Shown: positions 9,024 to 17,145 of the stretch, piece after piece
Layout of the letters: each line of letters starts with the position of its first letter
Numbering within the stretch: position 1 is the stretch's first letter
Source of the DNA: Maridesulfovibrio bastinii DSM 16055
GTDB lineage: Bacteria; Desulfobacterota; Desulfovibrionia; Desulfovibrionales; Desulfovibrionaceae
Length of the DNA stretch: 64,000 nt
Assembly: GCF_000429985.1 (NCBI RefSeq)
Contig: NZ_AUCX01000005.1
Span: 124,001 to 188,000, forward strand
Direction of reading: 5' to 3'
Program-made: the position numbers and the translations under genes
Notes under the pieces: model-generated
The model's database searches: none
Told to the model about the DNA's origin: nothing
What the model saw: the letters and a program-made list of their open reading frames with translations, nothing else

Positions 9024-9899
9024 TTATGCCTTGATCCTTTGCATTGCGTAGTCAACATATTTAGCAGCGGCATCTATACCGCGAGCATCGCGAAGACCAC
9101 GAAATCCTCCGAAAGCCGAGACTTCGAATACGAATGGTCCTTCATCTGTAAGAGCCACATCCACGCAGGTGAAATCCAGATTGAAAAGTGATTGCGCCTT
9201 GCGGGCCATTTCAATTATTTCTTCCGGTGGATCGAACGGGGCATATTTGCCGCCGTTAACAGTTGTAGTATTCCATGCACCATTGGTTTTGCATCTGGCA
9301 TAAGTGGTTACATATTCCCCGCCCAGAAAAGCTATGCCCAGATCACTGTCTTTCAGATCTATAGTTTTCTGAATGTACATTATGCGGTATTTTTCTTTAT
9401 ATTCTTCAATGGCTTTTCTGGCATCCGGACCATATTTAAGAACAAACATTCCTCGTGCTTTAGAGGTATAGAGCGGCTTGAAAACAGCCTCACCATATTC
9501 CTCAACTGCTTTTAGAGCGTGATCAACGTCCTCAGTGATTGTTGTCGGCGGCATGGGAATATCGCCAAGTTGCAGAGTTATGGTACAGGTCAGTCTATCC
9601 AGAACCCTGAGTATGCTTAGCGGGGATGAGAAAATCTTAGTTCCCCGTCCTTCCACCATGCGTAACATTTCAAGCCGGTCCAGAAGATCAGGAGAATATT
9701 TTTTACCGATTTTTTTGATGATGAGGCCATCGAGAGAAGAAAGGTCGACTCCGTCAGCATAAGCTCTGCCGGATGGCAGATCGAGCCGCACGTTTTCCAT
9801 CTCGAAAAGCATTTTTTCCGAGCCAGTTTTTTGGGCCACGGTTTCGGCAAGAGTTTCCGAAGACCATGCTCCTTTAATTCCGATTACACCTATTTTCAT
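9024..9899 (-). CDS. ATP-grasp enzyme, GAK system
   Basis: A 291-residue RimK-like ATP-grasp protein. Seen in order: an N-terminal Rossmann-type strand KIGVIGIKGAW, the ATP-grasp entry region RLTCTITLQLGDIPMPPT (~107), the Lys-containing strand EAVFKPLYTSKARGMF (~140), the adenine-binding segment IMYIQKTID, and the metal-binding end FVFEVSAFGGFRGL (~262). Enzymes of this fold join a carboxylate to an amine or thiol through an acyl phosphate. The usual RimK Asn after the last Glu is not evident. It sits between the PhoU fusion (8 bp) and the HprK-related kinase (2 bp). Substrate unknown. Confidence 0.88.
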   Translation of the reverse strand: MKIGVIGIKGAWSSETLAETVAQKTGSEKMLFEMENVRLDLPSGRAYADGVDLSSLDGLIIKKIGKKYSPDLLDRLEMLRMVEGRGTKIFSSPLSILRVLDRLTCTITLQLGDIPMPPTTITEDVDHALKAVEEYGEAVFKPLYTSKARGMFVLKYGPDARKAIEEYKEKYRIMYIQKTIDLKDSDLGIAFLGGEYVTTYARCKTNGAWNTTTVNGGKYAPFDPPEEIIEMARKAQSLFNLDFTCVDVALTDEGPFVFEVSAFGGFRGLRDARGIDAAAKYVDYAMQRIKA

Positions 9900-9907
9900 A
9901 ATTCTTC

Positions 9908-11560
9908 CTAGTAATACAGTATGTCTTCCTGAAATTTAAAATCTTCCCAGTTGCCACTGTACCTGTTGATCATCTCCATAATGAAAATAGAACGGTTAAC
10001 CATTTCTTTGGCAAATCCGTAGTTCATTTCAAAACGGGCAGAGGTATAGAAAGAGCGGGCGAGGGCAAAGGCCATTCTCGCTTTCCACGTTCTGTCATTG
10101 GTTTCTTTTGCGAATTCTCCGATAAAATTGAAGAACCTTGCAATGGTGTTGTTAATTTTTTCGCGGATGTTTTTTTCAAATACAGGCATGCGGAACCCTG
10201 AAACAAGAAAAACAGAAGCATCCTGTATATAGTCGAAATCTCTTGAGCGATGCAGATCAATGAATCTTATGCGTTCATTATCATGGCTGTAGACTACATT
10301 GTTGCAGTTGAAGTCGCCGTGAATAAAAACAGTGAAAGGCGCAGGGACTGAGCTCTCAGCAGCCATACACTCGTTAATAAGATCTTCTGTGGACTGGATA
10401 TCTTCATCTCCAAGCCGTCTATTCTTGCGGTCGAATTCAGGATGAACCTGAAAAACTCCCTGAAGCCTTGATTTGAGCTGCTGCATGTAGTTGGTCTGGA
10501 ACGGGCCTGATTTTAAAGTCTCGGTCCATATATGGCGCAGATTCTGTTCCAGAATAAAGATAGCGTTTTCCAGATCCCTGTCATCAGAAGTGAGGATCAT
10601 TGTATCTATGGTGCAGCCGGGCAGAAATTCAACCAGCATAGCACCTTTGTGCTCTTTTTTATCTTCGTGAAAACCGAATACTTCCGGCACGATACCGGGA
10701 AACATTTTGTCCCAGTGTTCAAGATTTTCTTTTTCCTTGCGAATCTTATCGAGATTGCCTTCTTTATAGATACTTCCCTGAGCAACCGGAGGGGTTGACT
10801 CTTTGTCTTTTGCTTCAACCCTGCCGATGCGGCAGCCGGAGCGGGAGCCCCAAATACCCTGAAAGTCTATATCGGAAAAAGAACCGTCAAATCCTGATTT
10901 GGTCAGAGTCTGCTGCAATGAGTCAAACTGCTCAATTTTAATGCGTTCTCCGAGAATGGAAAAGATGATGGCTTCACCCACGTTGAGCAGTGAGTCTCCT
11001 ATACGTTCCAGATACCGGAATATAAAAAGTGCTGTTATGAGGTTGGGTATATTTTTACCACTGCCCATCTCAGCCATCATCCGGTTGAAGTTGTCTTTGT
11101 ACAGGGAGTCCAGACGGTTTTCAGATTTACAGATGGCAAGGGCTGTCGCCATGTCCTGACTTTTGAATCCGGTTTCAATCTGTGAGATGGATTCTTCTAT
11201 GATGTCAAAGGCTTCAGGACACTCAAAACGTTTAATAAAATTTTTATCATCAAGATAAGCCATCTGGTTTACTATGTTTACACAGTAATCCGCGATGCGC
11301 TCAAGGTTGACGCACATCACCTGTATGGCTCTAATCTTATTGAGATAATGTCCTTCAAGATTAGGATCGGAGTTGATTCTTGAATAACATTTGTTTTCAA
11401 TGATTGTTTTCAGGTTGTCTATGTAGTCATCCCGAGATGTTATTTTGCGGAACAATGAGCGTGACGGCGACTGAACAAAGTTTCTAGTTGCCGAAAGCTG
11501 GTTGCTGACCTCAAGAATGATAAATTTAAAATTCTCGTCCAATCCCTCAAATGTAATCAT
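9908..11560 (-). CDS. PhoU-like/aminoglycoside-phosphotransferase-like fusion protein
   Basis: A 550-residue two-domain protein. Residues ~1-215 are a double PhoU helical bundle with both signature helices (NLERIADYCVNIV and YLERIGDSLLNVGEAI). Residues ~235-540 resemble an APH/choline-kinase fold: MLVEFLPG for the hinge, the catalytic Brenner loop FIHGDFNCNNVVY and the metal-binding FIDLHRSRDFDYIQD. PhoU binds metals and links phosphate uptake to the PhoR kinase; APH-fold enzymes phosphorylate small molecules. The fusion suggests a small-molecule kinase controlled by phosphate status, which is inference. It lies in the GAK operon, five bases after the second amphi-Trp gene and eight before the ATP-grasp gene, and I treat it as part of that system. 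Confidence 0.83.
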   Translation of the reverse strand: MITFEGLDENFKFIILEVSNQLSATRNFVQSPSRSLFRKITSRDDYIDNLKTIIENKCYSRINSDPNLEGHYLNKIRAIQVMCVNLERIADYCVNIVNQMAYLDDKNFIKRFECPEAFDIIEESISQIETGFKSQDMATALAICKSENRLDSLYKDNFNRMMAEMGSGKNIPNLITALFIFRYLERIGDSLLNVGEAIIFSILGERIKIEQFDSLQQTLTKSGFDGSFSDIDFQGIWGSRSGCRIGRVEAKDKESTPPVAQGSIYKEGNLDKIRKEKENLEHWDKMFPGIVPEVFGFHEDKKEHKGAMLVEFLPGCTIDTMILTSDDRDLENAIFILEQNLRHIWTETLKSGPFQTNYMQQLKSRLQGVFQVHPEFDRKNRRLGDEDIQSTEDLINECMAAESSVPAPFTVFIHGDFNCNNVVYSHDNERIRFIDLHRSRDFDYIQDASVFLVSGFRMPVFEKNIREKINNTIARFFNFIGEFAKETNDRTWKARMAFALARSFYTSARFEMNYGFAKEMVNRSIFIMEMINRYSGNWEDFKFQEDILYY

Positions 11561-11565
11561 TTCGC

Positions 11566-11835
11566 CTAACTTATGCTTATGGTTTGATCAGTACTTTTCC
11601 CGTTCTGATTTGTTTCTTTCCAGCTTATTTTTATAGATAATTTGCTGGAATCATCTTTCTTTTTAGCCTTGACTGTGAAATTCAGCAGTCCGCATGGAAT
11701 GAGGTCTATTTCCTCTCCATCCGTGGACAGGCTTATTTTCCCCTTGTGAAAACCTTCAATCAGTGACTCCAGAAATCTACCTATGGATTGAGAATCCTGT
11801 AGAGAGTCAAAATTAAATTTTTCTTCTGTTGCCAT
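11566..11835 (-). CDS. Second amphi-Trp domain protein (GAK system)
   Basis: An 89-residue protein from the ATG at 11835, which has GAGGAG upstream; the longer frame to 11901 lacks such a site. It parallels the protein at 6341: helix SIGRFLESLIEGFHKG, strands with DGEEIDLIPCGLLNFTVKA, and the final LSIKISWKE with the conserved Trp. The two copies bracket the enzymes of the cassette. It is separated by five bases from the PhoU fusion. No catalytic motif is visible. Confidence 0.83.
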   Translation of the reverse strand: MATEEKFNFDSLQDSQSIGRFLESLIEGFHKGKISLSTDGEEIDLIPCGLLNFTVKAKKKDDSSKLSIKISWKETNQNGKSTDQTISIS

Positions 11836-12007
11836 TCTTGGTGAGCTCCTCTGCTTGCCTGAAAATTTGAATCTCTTGCTTTTCAGGATTGACCATTTCA
11901 AAAAACATAGCCGTATTTAAAATATGAAATGTATCAAACATATTAAGTTTGCATGAAAAAACGGTGCGGGCGTTTAATCACTATCCTAATTTTGTGAATT
12001 TAAGATG

Positions 12008-13180
12008 TTATCCAGCCAGACGCTCCCGGTATTCATCCATAACTCCCTGACGATCTATGCCTGCCAGCACCAGTTTTTTACGGATGCTTAAATCATCCCA
12101 CGCAGGCTGAAGACCTATTTCCCTTGCAGCTTTAACTTTATCCTGTGTTGCTAAAGGCTTTGTCTTTTCACTCATGTGGCAGTCGTCGCCCATCATTATG
12201 AGAAGTTTCCGGTCTTTGGGATTACGGTTTGCGTTCTGCTGATCCACAACAGAAATTAAAAATTCAGTATATCTCTGGGATTGCGGGTTCCAGACTTCAA
12301 TGCCGTCAACGTCATAACCGGCAAGAAGAATAGGCCAGAATTCTTCAGGATGAGGTATTATCACGCATCCGCCAAGAGCCCTTGTTTCTTCGATTACTTC
12401 GGTTGCACGGTAAAAATATTTGAGAGAAAAATTAACTTTAACAAGTTTTTTTACCGCCTTCAGGTAAGCTTGAGCACGGTTTATCAGTGTATCCCCGTAA
12501 ACAGGGCGCAAGGCATCAAAATAATTTTTCAATAATTTGTTTTTGATTGCAGAGCGATTAATCGTATTCCATGATTCATCAAGCATGGATTGAATTTTAG
12601 TGACATAGGCTCTCACGAAATCAACAAGAACCTCGTCAGCACCGGATTGTCTTGCCGCTTGACCGATTATGGTATCGTTAGGAGAAATTATGGCATTAAT
12701 GAATTCGAAAAGCTGCGAGGAGCGATACTTAAAAGTGTGCGATAACATGGATTTCAGAACATGGGCATTTTCCACTCTGGCATTTTCAAAATGGAGCAGC
12801 AACTGGACTTTCTGATTGAATCCGCTGGCATAGCAGTCAACTTCCACTCCTGAATATGGTCCCCAGCTGAGGATTTCATTATGCTGGGTAGGTATAAGCA
12901 GCTCATCCTGTTTATTGGGAAACATGGCATCAACCCTTTTACCGATAAGGTCCATGGGAACGAATTCCGGATGCCAGTGAGTTGCAAGGATTCTTTCGTG
13001 TCTGGGATAGGTTTTTCCAGGCACAATAACCTGTTCAACCTGCCAGTCTGCAAGTTCCGTCGAGGTTACATCCATGAAAATCTGCTTTTCACTATCTGAT
13101 ATTTCAGGATCTATGGTGAGATCATCCTGATTGGCGCAAATAATTTCCTGATTACTGTTCATAGCTTTTCTAAAGTCCAT
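12008..13180 (-). CDS. PHP-domain-like metal-dependent protein of the GAK cluster
   Basis: A 390-residue protein with features of the PHP/histidinol-phosphatase fold: ATHWHPEFVP (~65-74), CVIIPHPEEFWP with GYDVDGIEVWNPQS (~272-298), and the C-terminal IMMGDDCHMSEK. These His, Asp and Glu groups are those that bind the metal cluster in PHP phosphoesterases, though their spacing differs from the usual HxH start. Middle residues ~140-260 are helical and unassigned. It lies 172 bp upstream of the amphi-Trp gene on the same strand. A hydrolytic, perhaps phosphatase, activity opposite to the kinases of the cluster is plausible but inferred. The ATG has no strong ribosome-binding site. Confidence 0.72.
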   Translation of the reverse strand: MDFRKAMNSNQEIICANQDDLTIDPEISDSEKQIFMDVTSTELADWQVEQVIVPGKTYPRHERILATHWHPEFVPMDLIGKRVDAMFPNKQDELLIPTQHNEILSWGPYSGVEVDCYASGFNQKVQLLLHFENARVENAHVLKSMLSHTFKYRSSQLFEFINAIISPNDTIIGQAARQSGADEVLVDFVRAYVTKIQSMLDESWNTINRSAIKNKLLKNYFDALRPVYGDTLINRAQAYLKAVKKLVKVNFSLKYFYRATEVIEETRALGGCVIIPHPEEFWPILLAGYDVDGIEVWNPQSQRYTEFLISVVDQQNANRNPKDRKLLIMMGDDCHMSEKTKPLATQDKVKAAREIGLQPAWDDLSIRKKLVLAGIDRQGVMDEYRERLAG

Positions 13181-13354
13181 TTTTATTATTTTGCGGCTTC
13201 TTGAATGGCCGGCAGAGTAGGAAGCCCTTGAATAAAACCGGTCTGATTTATCTGTCTGCCTTTCAGAATACCTTTTTTGAAAGCGGTCTGAAAAGGTTTT
13301 TATGGCGGGACAAATTTCAAGCGGGTTATTTTCTACGGTTACCGGCTTAAAATT

Positions 13355-13906
13355 TCAGTCATATTTTGCATGGCAATGAGCTTTGATATTGTTCAGAGCG
13401 TCGCAGGCTTCATGCATTTTTTCAAGGTCTTCCGATTGATATATTTTTTCAAAGTTATCCACAGCATTGGAATATTCTTCGTAGTACTCATCACCGTAGC
13501 CTTCATAAGTGACCATGAGGCGCGAATCTTCAATAAACTGCTTCACAGCTTCGTCCGGGGGAAGATTGCCTTCATGTATTGTTTTAAAAATAAGTTTGAA
13601 GGCCGACTTCATTCTTTTTTTAAGTTTCTTATATGCAGGTTTTCCTTCAAGGACACTATTTTCATCAGTTTCAGCTGGTAGCTCATCAGGTTGTTCTTTT
13701 AGCTTGGGAGGCTTTGCTTTGACTCTTATGCTGGTCTGACCAAATTCATTTTTTATGCTCATCTTAAGACGCTGAAACCCTTCAATTACTGAGAGGTATG
13801 CGTTTTCTCCTTCGGCTCCATTTTCAATGGCGTCAGCAAGGCTGCGTAAAAAAACGGGTACTTCTTCCGGTTTAACGTATTTCTCTATTTTGGCTTCCCT
13901 GCTCAT
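13355..13906 (-). CDS. XXXCH domain protein (GAK system)
   Basis: A 183-residue acidic protein. The C-terminal part (about 90-183) is a helical bundle that ends NNIKAHCHAKYD; the terminal Cys-His fits the 'XXXCH' family I recall from GAK loci, and CxxCH-like ends recall c-type haem sites, though here only one Cys is present. The N-terminal part (VPVFLRSLADAIENGA, then FQRLKMSIKNEFGQTSIRVKAK) resembles the amphi-Trp proteins of the same cluster, so it may be a third, extended member. It is the first gene of the operon; AGGAGG lies before the ATG. No enzyme motif. Confidence 0.8.
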   Translation of the reverse strand: MSREAKIEKYVKPEEVPVFLRSLADAIENGAEGENAYLSVIEGFQRLKMSIKNEFGQTSIRVKAKPPKLKEQPDELPAETDENSVLEGKPAYKKLKKRMKSAFKLIFKTIHEGNLPPDEAVKQFIEDSRLMVTYEGYGDEYYEEYSNAVDNFEKIYQSEDLEKMHEACDALNNIKAHCHAKYD

Positions 13907-14347
13907 GGTGTCCTCCTGCTGGGGTAGAGTGTTTGAAACAACACCCTGTTCGCGTTTAAAATATAGCGAATCAAGGTTTCTAGCAGTATGAGTTTCCAGA
14001 AGTGAAACACTTTTGTTACAATCAGGTTAATTGCTGACTTTTCAGCCCCTGATGTAACTATATGGAGACTTTTATTAAAAATGTAGGGGAAATAAAATAA
14101 GTAGTAAATAAAATTTGTAGAACTGCATAAATGTAAGGGCAGGCAGGTTTAGATCGTATTTAGAAAAATATGCATTCTGGAGAGTCTATTTTTTCTTATA
14201 AAATAGAGGCTGGTGTCATGGTTTTTGATAGTAATAAAATCTATGAAGATATTTTTGGCGTTATAAATATAGTTATTAATATTCAACGCGGGTGAATGTA
14301 ATAAAAAATATCGGGTATTAGTTTAGATTATCTCAGATTTATAGAAT
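13907..14347. other. AT-rich intergenic region between the GAK and Mop clusters
   Basis: It should contain the GAK operon promoter reading leftward, and perhaps the end signal of the phosphatase gene at 14348. A dyad GTTTC-N7-GAAAC lies near 13991-14009 and could be an operator. A possible 25-codon ORF at 14218-14295 is too short to claim. No RNA gene or clear terminator seen. Confidence 0.35.
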
Positions 14348-14974
14348 TTAATCAGAAGTAAAAGCCAGTTCCGGAGCGCGCCAGTTAACTGAGTGGACTG
14401 TATAACCTTTAGATGTCTTTGAAATCAGATTTATACCGCAGTATTGCTGGTCTATTTTGAAAAGGTTATTTAAATCCATGCCAAGCAGATGGCACAGAAT
14501 TGTGCGGTTGACGCCTCCATGAGCTACAACCAGAGATGTTCCACCTATTTCCGCAATTTTATGGAAGGCATTAAAAGCGCGTTGCTGCACGTCAGCAAAG
14601 CTTTCACCTTCAGGGGTTCTGTAGCTTCTCATATTTAGACCCCTTTCTTCATATTCTGACGGATAGTCGGCCATGACCTGCTGTTTGGTCAGACCTTCCC
14701 AGAGACCTAGATCAATTTCCTGTAGCCCATCAATCTGGGTGATTTTATTTTTGAAGTCCGGTCTGGCCAGTTCCGCGGTCTGGCGGGTGCGCAATAAATT
14801 TGAACAGAAAACCCGGTCTATATTTAATTCAGCAAGATAACGCCCGGTCTTACGGGCCTGATCCAGACCCGTTTCATCAAGCGGAAAGTCCTGTTTTCCT
14901 ATGTAACGGCGCGGTGAAAACTGTGGTATCTGACCATGGCGCATCAGTAGTATCAGACTTTTGTTTTCATTCAT
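14348..14974 (-). CDS. Histidine phosphatase family protein (phosphoglycerate mutase-like)
   Basis: A 208-residue protein from the ATG at 14974, one base after the stop of the upstream gene; a TTG at 14992 would overlap it. It has the RHG catalytic signature LLMRHGQIPQF, EIDLGLWEGLTKQQV and the second catalytic His in LVVAHGGVNRTILCHLLG. This is close to CobC (alpha-ribazole phosphatase) and other small-molecule phosphatases. It is the last gene of the Mop-associated operon, next to a MocA-HD fusion, so a role in cofactor-nucleotide metabolism is likely but inferred. No cobalamin genes are nearby. Confidence 0.85.
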   Translation of the reverse strand: MNENKSLILLMRHGQIPQFSPRRYIGKQDFPLDETGLDQARKTGRYLAELNIDRVFCSNLLRTRQTAELARPDFKNKITQIDGLQEIDLGLWEGLTKQQVMADYPSEYEERGLNMRSYRTPEGESFADVQQRAFNAFHKIAEIGGTSLVVAHGGVNRTILCHLLGMDLNNLFKIDQQYCGINLISKTSKGYTVHSVNWRAPELAFTSD

Positions 14975-14975
14975 C

Positions 14976-16118
14976 TTATATCCCGTCTTCAAGGCTCAGG
15001 TCTTCCAGAATTTTTCCTGTTTCGTGTTCAATAGATTCTTTAACTCTCAGGGCATTGCCGAGTCTGCGTTTTATTGCGGAAACAGCTTCAGCATCGTCTT
15101 TGAAAATTTTCATTTTATCTTCAAAACGGTAGACCACACTGACAAACTGGCTTCCCCGCACAAGCTTATCAGCAATATAGACTATTTCTTTTTCAGCTAC
15201 GCTTCTGCCGTCTTTCAGATAAACATCTCTATGTGCGGCAACTATATCTGCTATTCTGTCAAATCCCAGTTCACTCAGGATTCTTCCGCCTTCCTGCTCG
15301 TGCTTCGGGCTGCCTTTGGCAAGATCGTGTAGTATGGCTCCGGCATAAATCATTGAAAGATCAGGCCCGTGATCCCGGTGCCATTTTAGCTCATGGCCGA
15401 TGCGCATGGCCACTTTGCCAACCTGTCTGGCATGGGCCAGACCTTTTTCAGGCACCTTGCAGACATCGTTAAGTATAATCTCGCACTCGTCTTTATCAGG
15501 AATATCGATTTTAGGCAGTACCCGGAGGGCTTCTGCATAAAGATCAGGGGTATCCATATCAAAAAGAATATGCTTGTCCGGTACTTCAAGGTTGAGAATT
15601 TTATCCGGGAATTCAGCGGCATAATCTTCAAGAACTTTCCGTAATCCACCATTGCCGTCATGTGCCAGAATTCTAGGGATTATTGCACTTGATATTAGTG
15701 GCGGATGTCCCGGTTTACCTTTGAAGCATGGAAAAATTATATCATATTCATTATTTTCAAAAGCTTTGAGAACGAGTTTTACTGTCCCTCTGCGGAATAG
15801 AGCGTGGTCGACAGGAGTTATGAAAAATGCAGAACATTTTTCAGGCAGGGCGGCTACTCCGGTTTTGACCGAGGAAAACATGCCCTGATCGTAATCAGGG
15901 TTGAAGACAGTTTTTAATCCGTGTTTGGAAGATTCTTCTTCCACGCCTTCCCGGTGATGCCCGGTAACAACTGTTACCGCTTCAATGCCGTTAATTTTAA
16001 AATTTTCGGCAACTCTTTCGAGAACACTTTGATCACCAAGTTGCAGCAGGGCCTTTGCTTTTCCCATGCGGGAAGAGTATCCGGCCGACAATATAATTGC
16101 GGAAATGTCAGGAAGCAT
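14976..16118 (-). CDS. MocA-like nucleotidyltransferase fused to an HD domain
   Basis: A 380-residue fusion. Residues ~1-200 are a MobA/MocA nucleotidyltransferase: ILSAGYSSRMGKAKALLQ, then the metal-binding FITPVDHALF and KGKPGHPPLIS. Residues ~215-350 are an HD hydrolase with LAHARQVGKVAMRIG, AGAILHDLAKG and VAAHRDVYL. MocA transfers CMP to molybdopterin to make the MCD cofactor used by xanthine-oxidase-type enzymes, which fits the Mop gene in the same cluster. The HD part may remove a nucleotide or phosphate; its substrate is unknown. I recall this architecture as the 'DVU_1551' type. It overlaps xdhC-like by 11 bp. Confidence 0.88.
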   Translation of the reverse strand: MLPDISAIILSAGYSSRMGKAKALLQLGDQSVLERVAENFKINGIEAVTVVTGHHREGVEEESSKHGLKTVFNPDYDQGMFSSVKTGVAALPEKCSAFFITPVDHALFRRGTVKLVLKAFENNEYDIIFPCFKGKPGHPPLISSAIIPRILAHDGNGGLRKVLEDYAAEFPDKILNLEVPDKHILFDMDTPDLYAEALRVLPKIDIPDKDECEIILNDVCKVPEKGLAHARQVGKVAMRIGHELKWHRDHGPDLSMIYAGAILHDLAKGSPKHEQEGGRILSELGFDRIADIVAAHRDVYLKDGRSVAEKEIVYIADKLVRGSQFVSVVYRFEDKMKIFKDDAEAVSAIKRRLGNALRVKESIEHETGKILEDLSLEDGI

Positions 16119-17145
16119 TTTTCCTCGATTCTGCCCTGTGGGCTATTAGTTCGGCAACAATGCTTACAGCTATTTCTTCAGGTGTTTCGGCTCCTATCTC
16201 AATTCCGATGGGACTGTGGACCCGATCAATTGCTGATTGCGGTGTGCCGTTTTCAAGAAGATTTTTGTAGATGGCATCACGCTTTTTGTGACTGCCTATC
16301 ATACCGATATAACCGGCATCTGTTTCAAGAGCCTGTTTTAACACATCTCTGTCGTGGACATGTCCTCTGGTTACGATAACAAGGTAGCTGTCCCTGTCAA
16401 TAACGTAATCTTTAAGGCAGTTTTCAAAGTTGTCAGGAACTATGATGCGGTCCGCTTCTTCAAATCTTTCCCGGTTTGCAAATTCTTCGCGGTCATCAAT
16501 AACTGTCAGGTGGAATCCAACCTTGGAGGCCGCCTGTGAAGTACAGCGTGAAACATGCCCTGCGCCTAGAAGAAACAGACATCCGGAAGGAGCAAAAGCC
16601 TCAACCATAAATTGCGTTCCATCTTTTTCTATAACTCTGGGAATCCCGACTGGAATGTTTTTAATATCCATGTACGGAGCAGGATCACTGCCGGGGACTT
16701 CTCCGCGGACCTCTGCACCGGCAACGGCAAAGTGAAAGTTGTTTCCGCTGGATGTTCCTGAAAACAGCATCACTCTGCGTCCCTCAATGAGGGAATCGCG
16801 TATGAGCCTGAAAGCTTCCAGATTTTTGGGGCAGGCAGGAATGTATTCTATGATTACTTCAAGGTTACCACCGCAGATCATATCAGAGACGGCTGCGTCT
16901 TTGTTGCTGAGATCAAAAGCTTTTTTGATTGACTGACAGCTTTTAAAAACGTTTGCAGCTTCTTTTTGAACAAGTGCTTCAACAAGTCCGCCGCCTATAG
17001 TTCCGAAAAAACTGCCGTCAGCTTTAATGAGCATTCTTGCTCCGGCAGACCTTGGAGTCGAGCCGGATTGTTCGCAAATTGTGGCCAGAGCCAGATCTTC
17101 GCCTTCTTCCAGAAATTCACAAATTTTTTCAGACAGTTCTTTCAT
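16108..17145 (-). CDS. XdhC family molybdenum-cofactor maturation protein
   Basis: A 345-residue XdhC/CoxI protein. The N-terminal domain has STPRSAGARMLI, FFGTIGGGLVEAL and CGGNLEV; the C-terminal Rossmann domain has FLLGAGHVSR and YIGMIGSHKKRDAI. XdhC binds the molybdenum cofactor, protects it during sulfuration and inserts it into xanthine-dehydrogenase-type enzymes. The obvious client is Mop at 23815. It overlaps the AMP-ligase gene by 4 bp (ATGA) and the MocA-HD gene by 11 bp, so translation is coupled. Confidence 0.93.
   Translation of the reverse strand: MKELSEKICEFLEEGEDLALATICEQSGSTPRSAGARMLIKADGSFFGTIGGGLVEALVQKEAANVFKSCQSIKKAFDLSNKDAAVSDMICGGNLEVIIEYIPACPKNLEAFRLIRDSLIEGRRVMLFSGTSSGNNFHFAVAGAEVRGEVPGSDPAPYMDIKNIPVGIPRVIEKDGTQFMVEAFAPSGCLFLLGAGHVSRCTSQAASKVGFHLTVIDDREEFANRERFEEADRIIVPDNFENCLKDYVIDRDSYLVIVTRGHVHDRDVLKQALETDAGYIGMIGSHKKRDAIYKNLLENGTPQSAIDRVHSPIGIEIGAETPEEIAVSIVAELIAHRAESRKNAS

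Noticed and set aside
14218-14295. 25-codon ORF with a GAGG upstream
   Set aside because: Too short, no special residue pattern, and not followed by a terminator or related operon.
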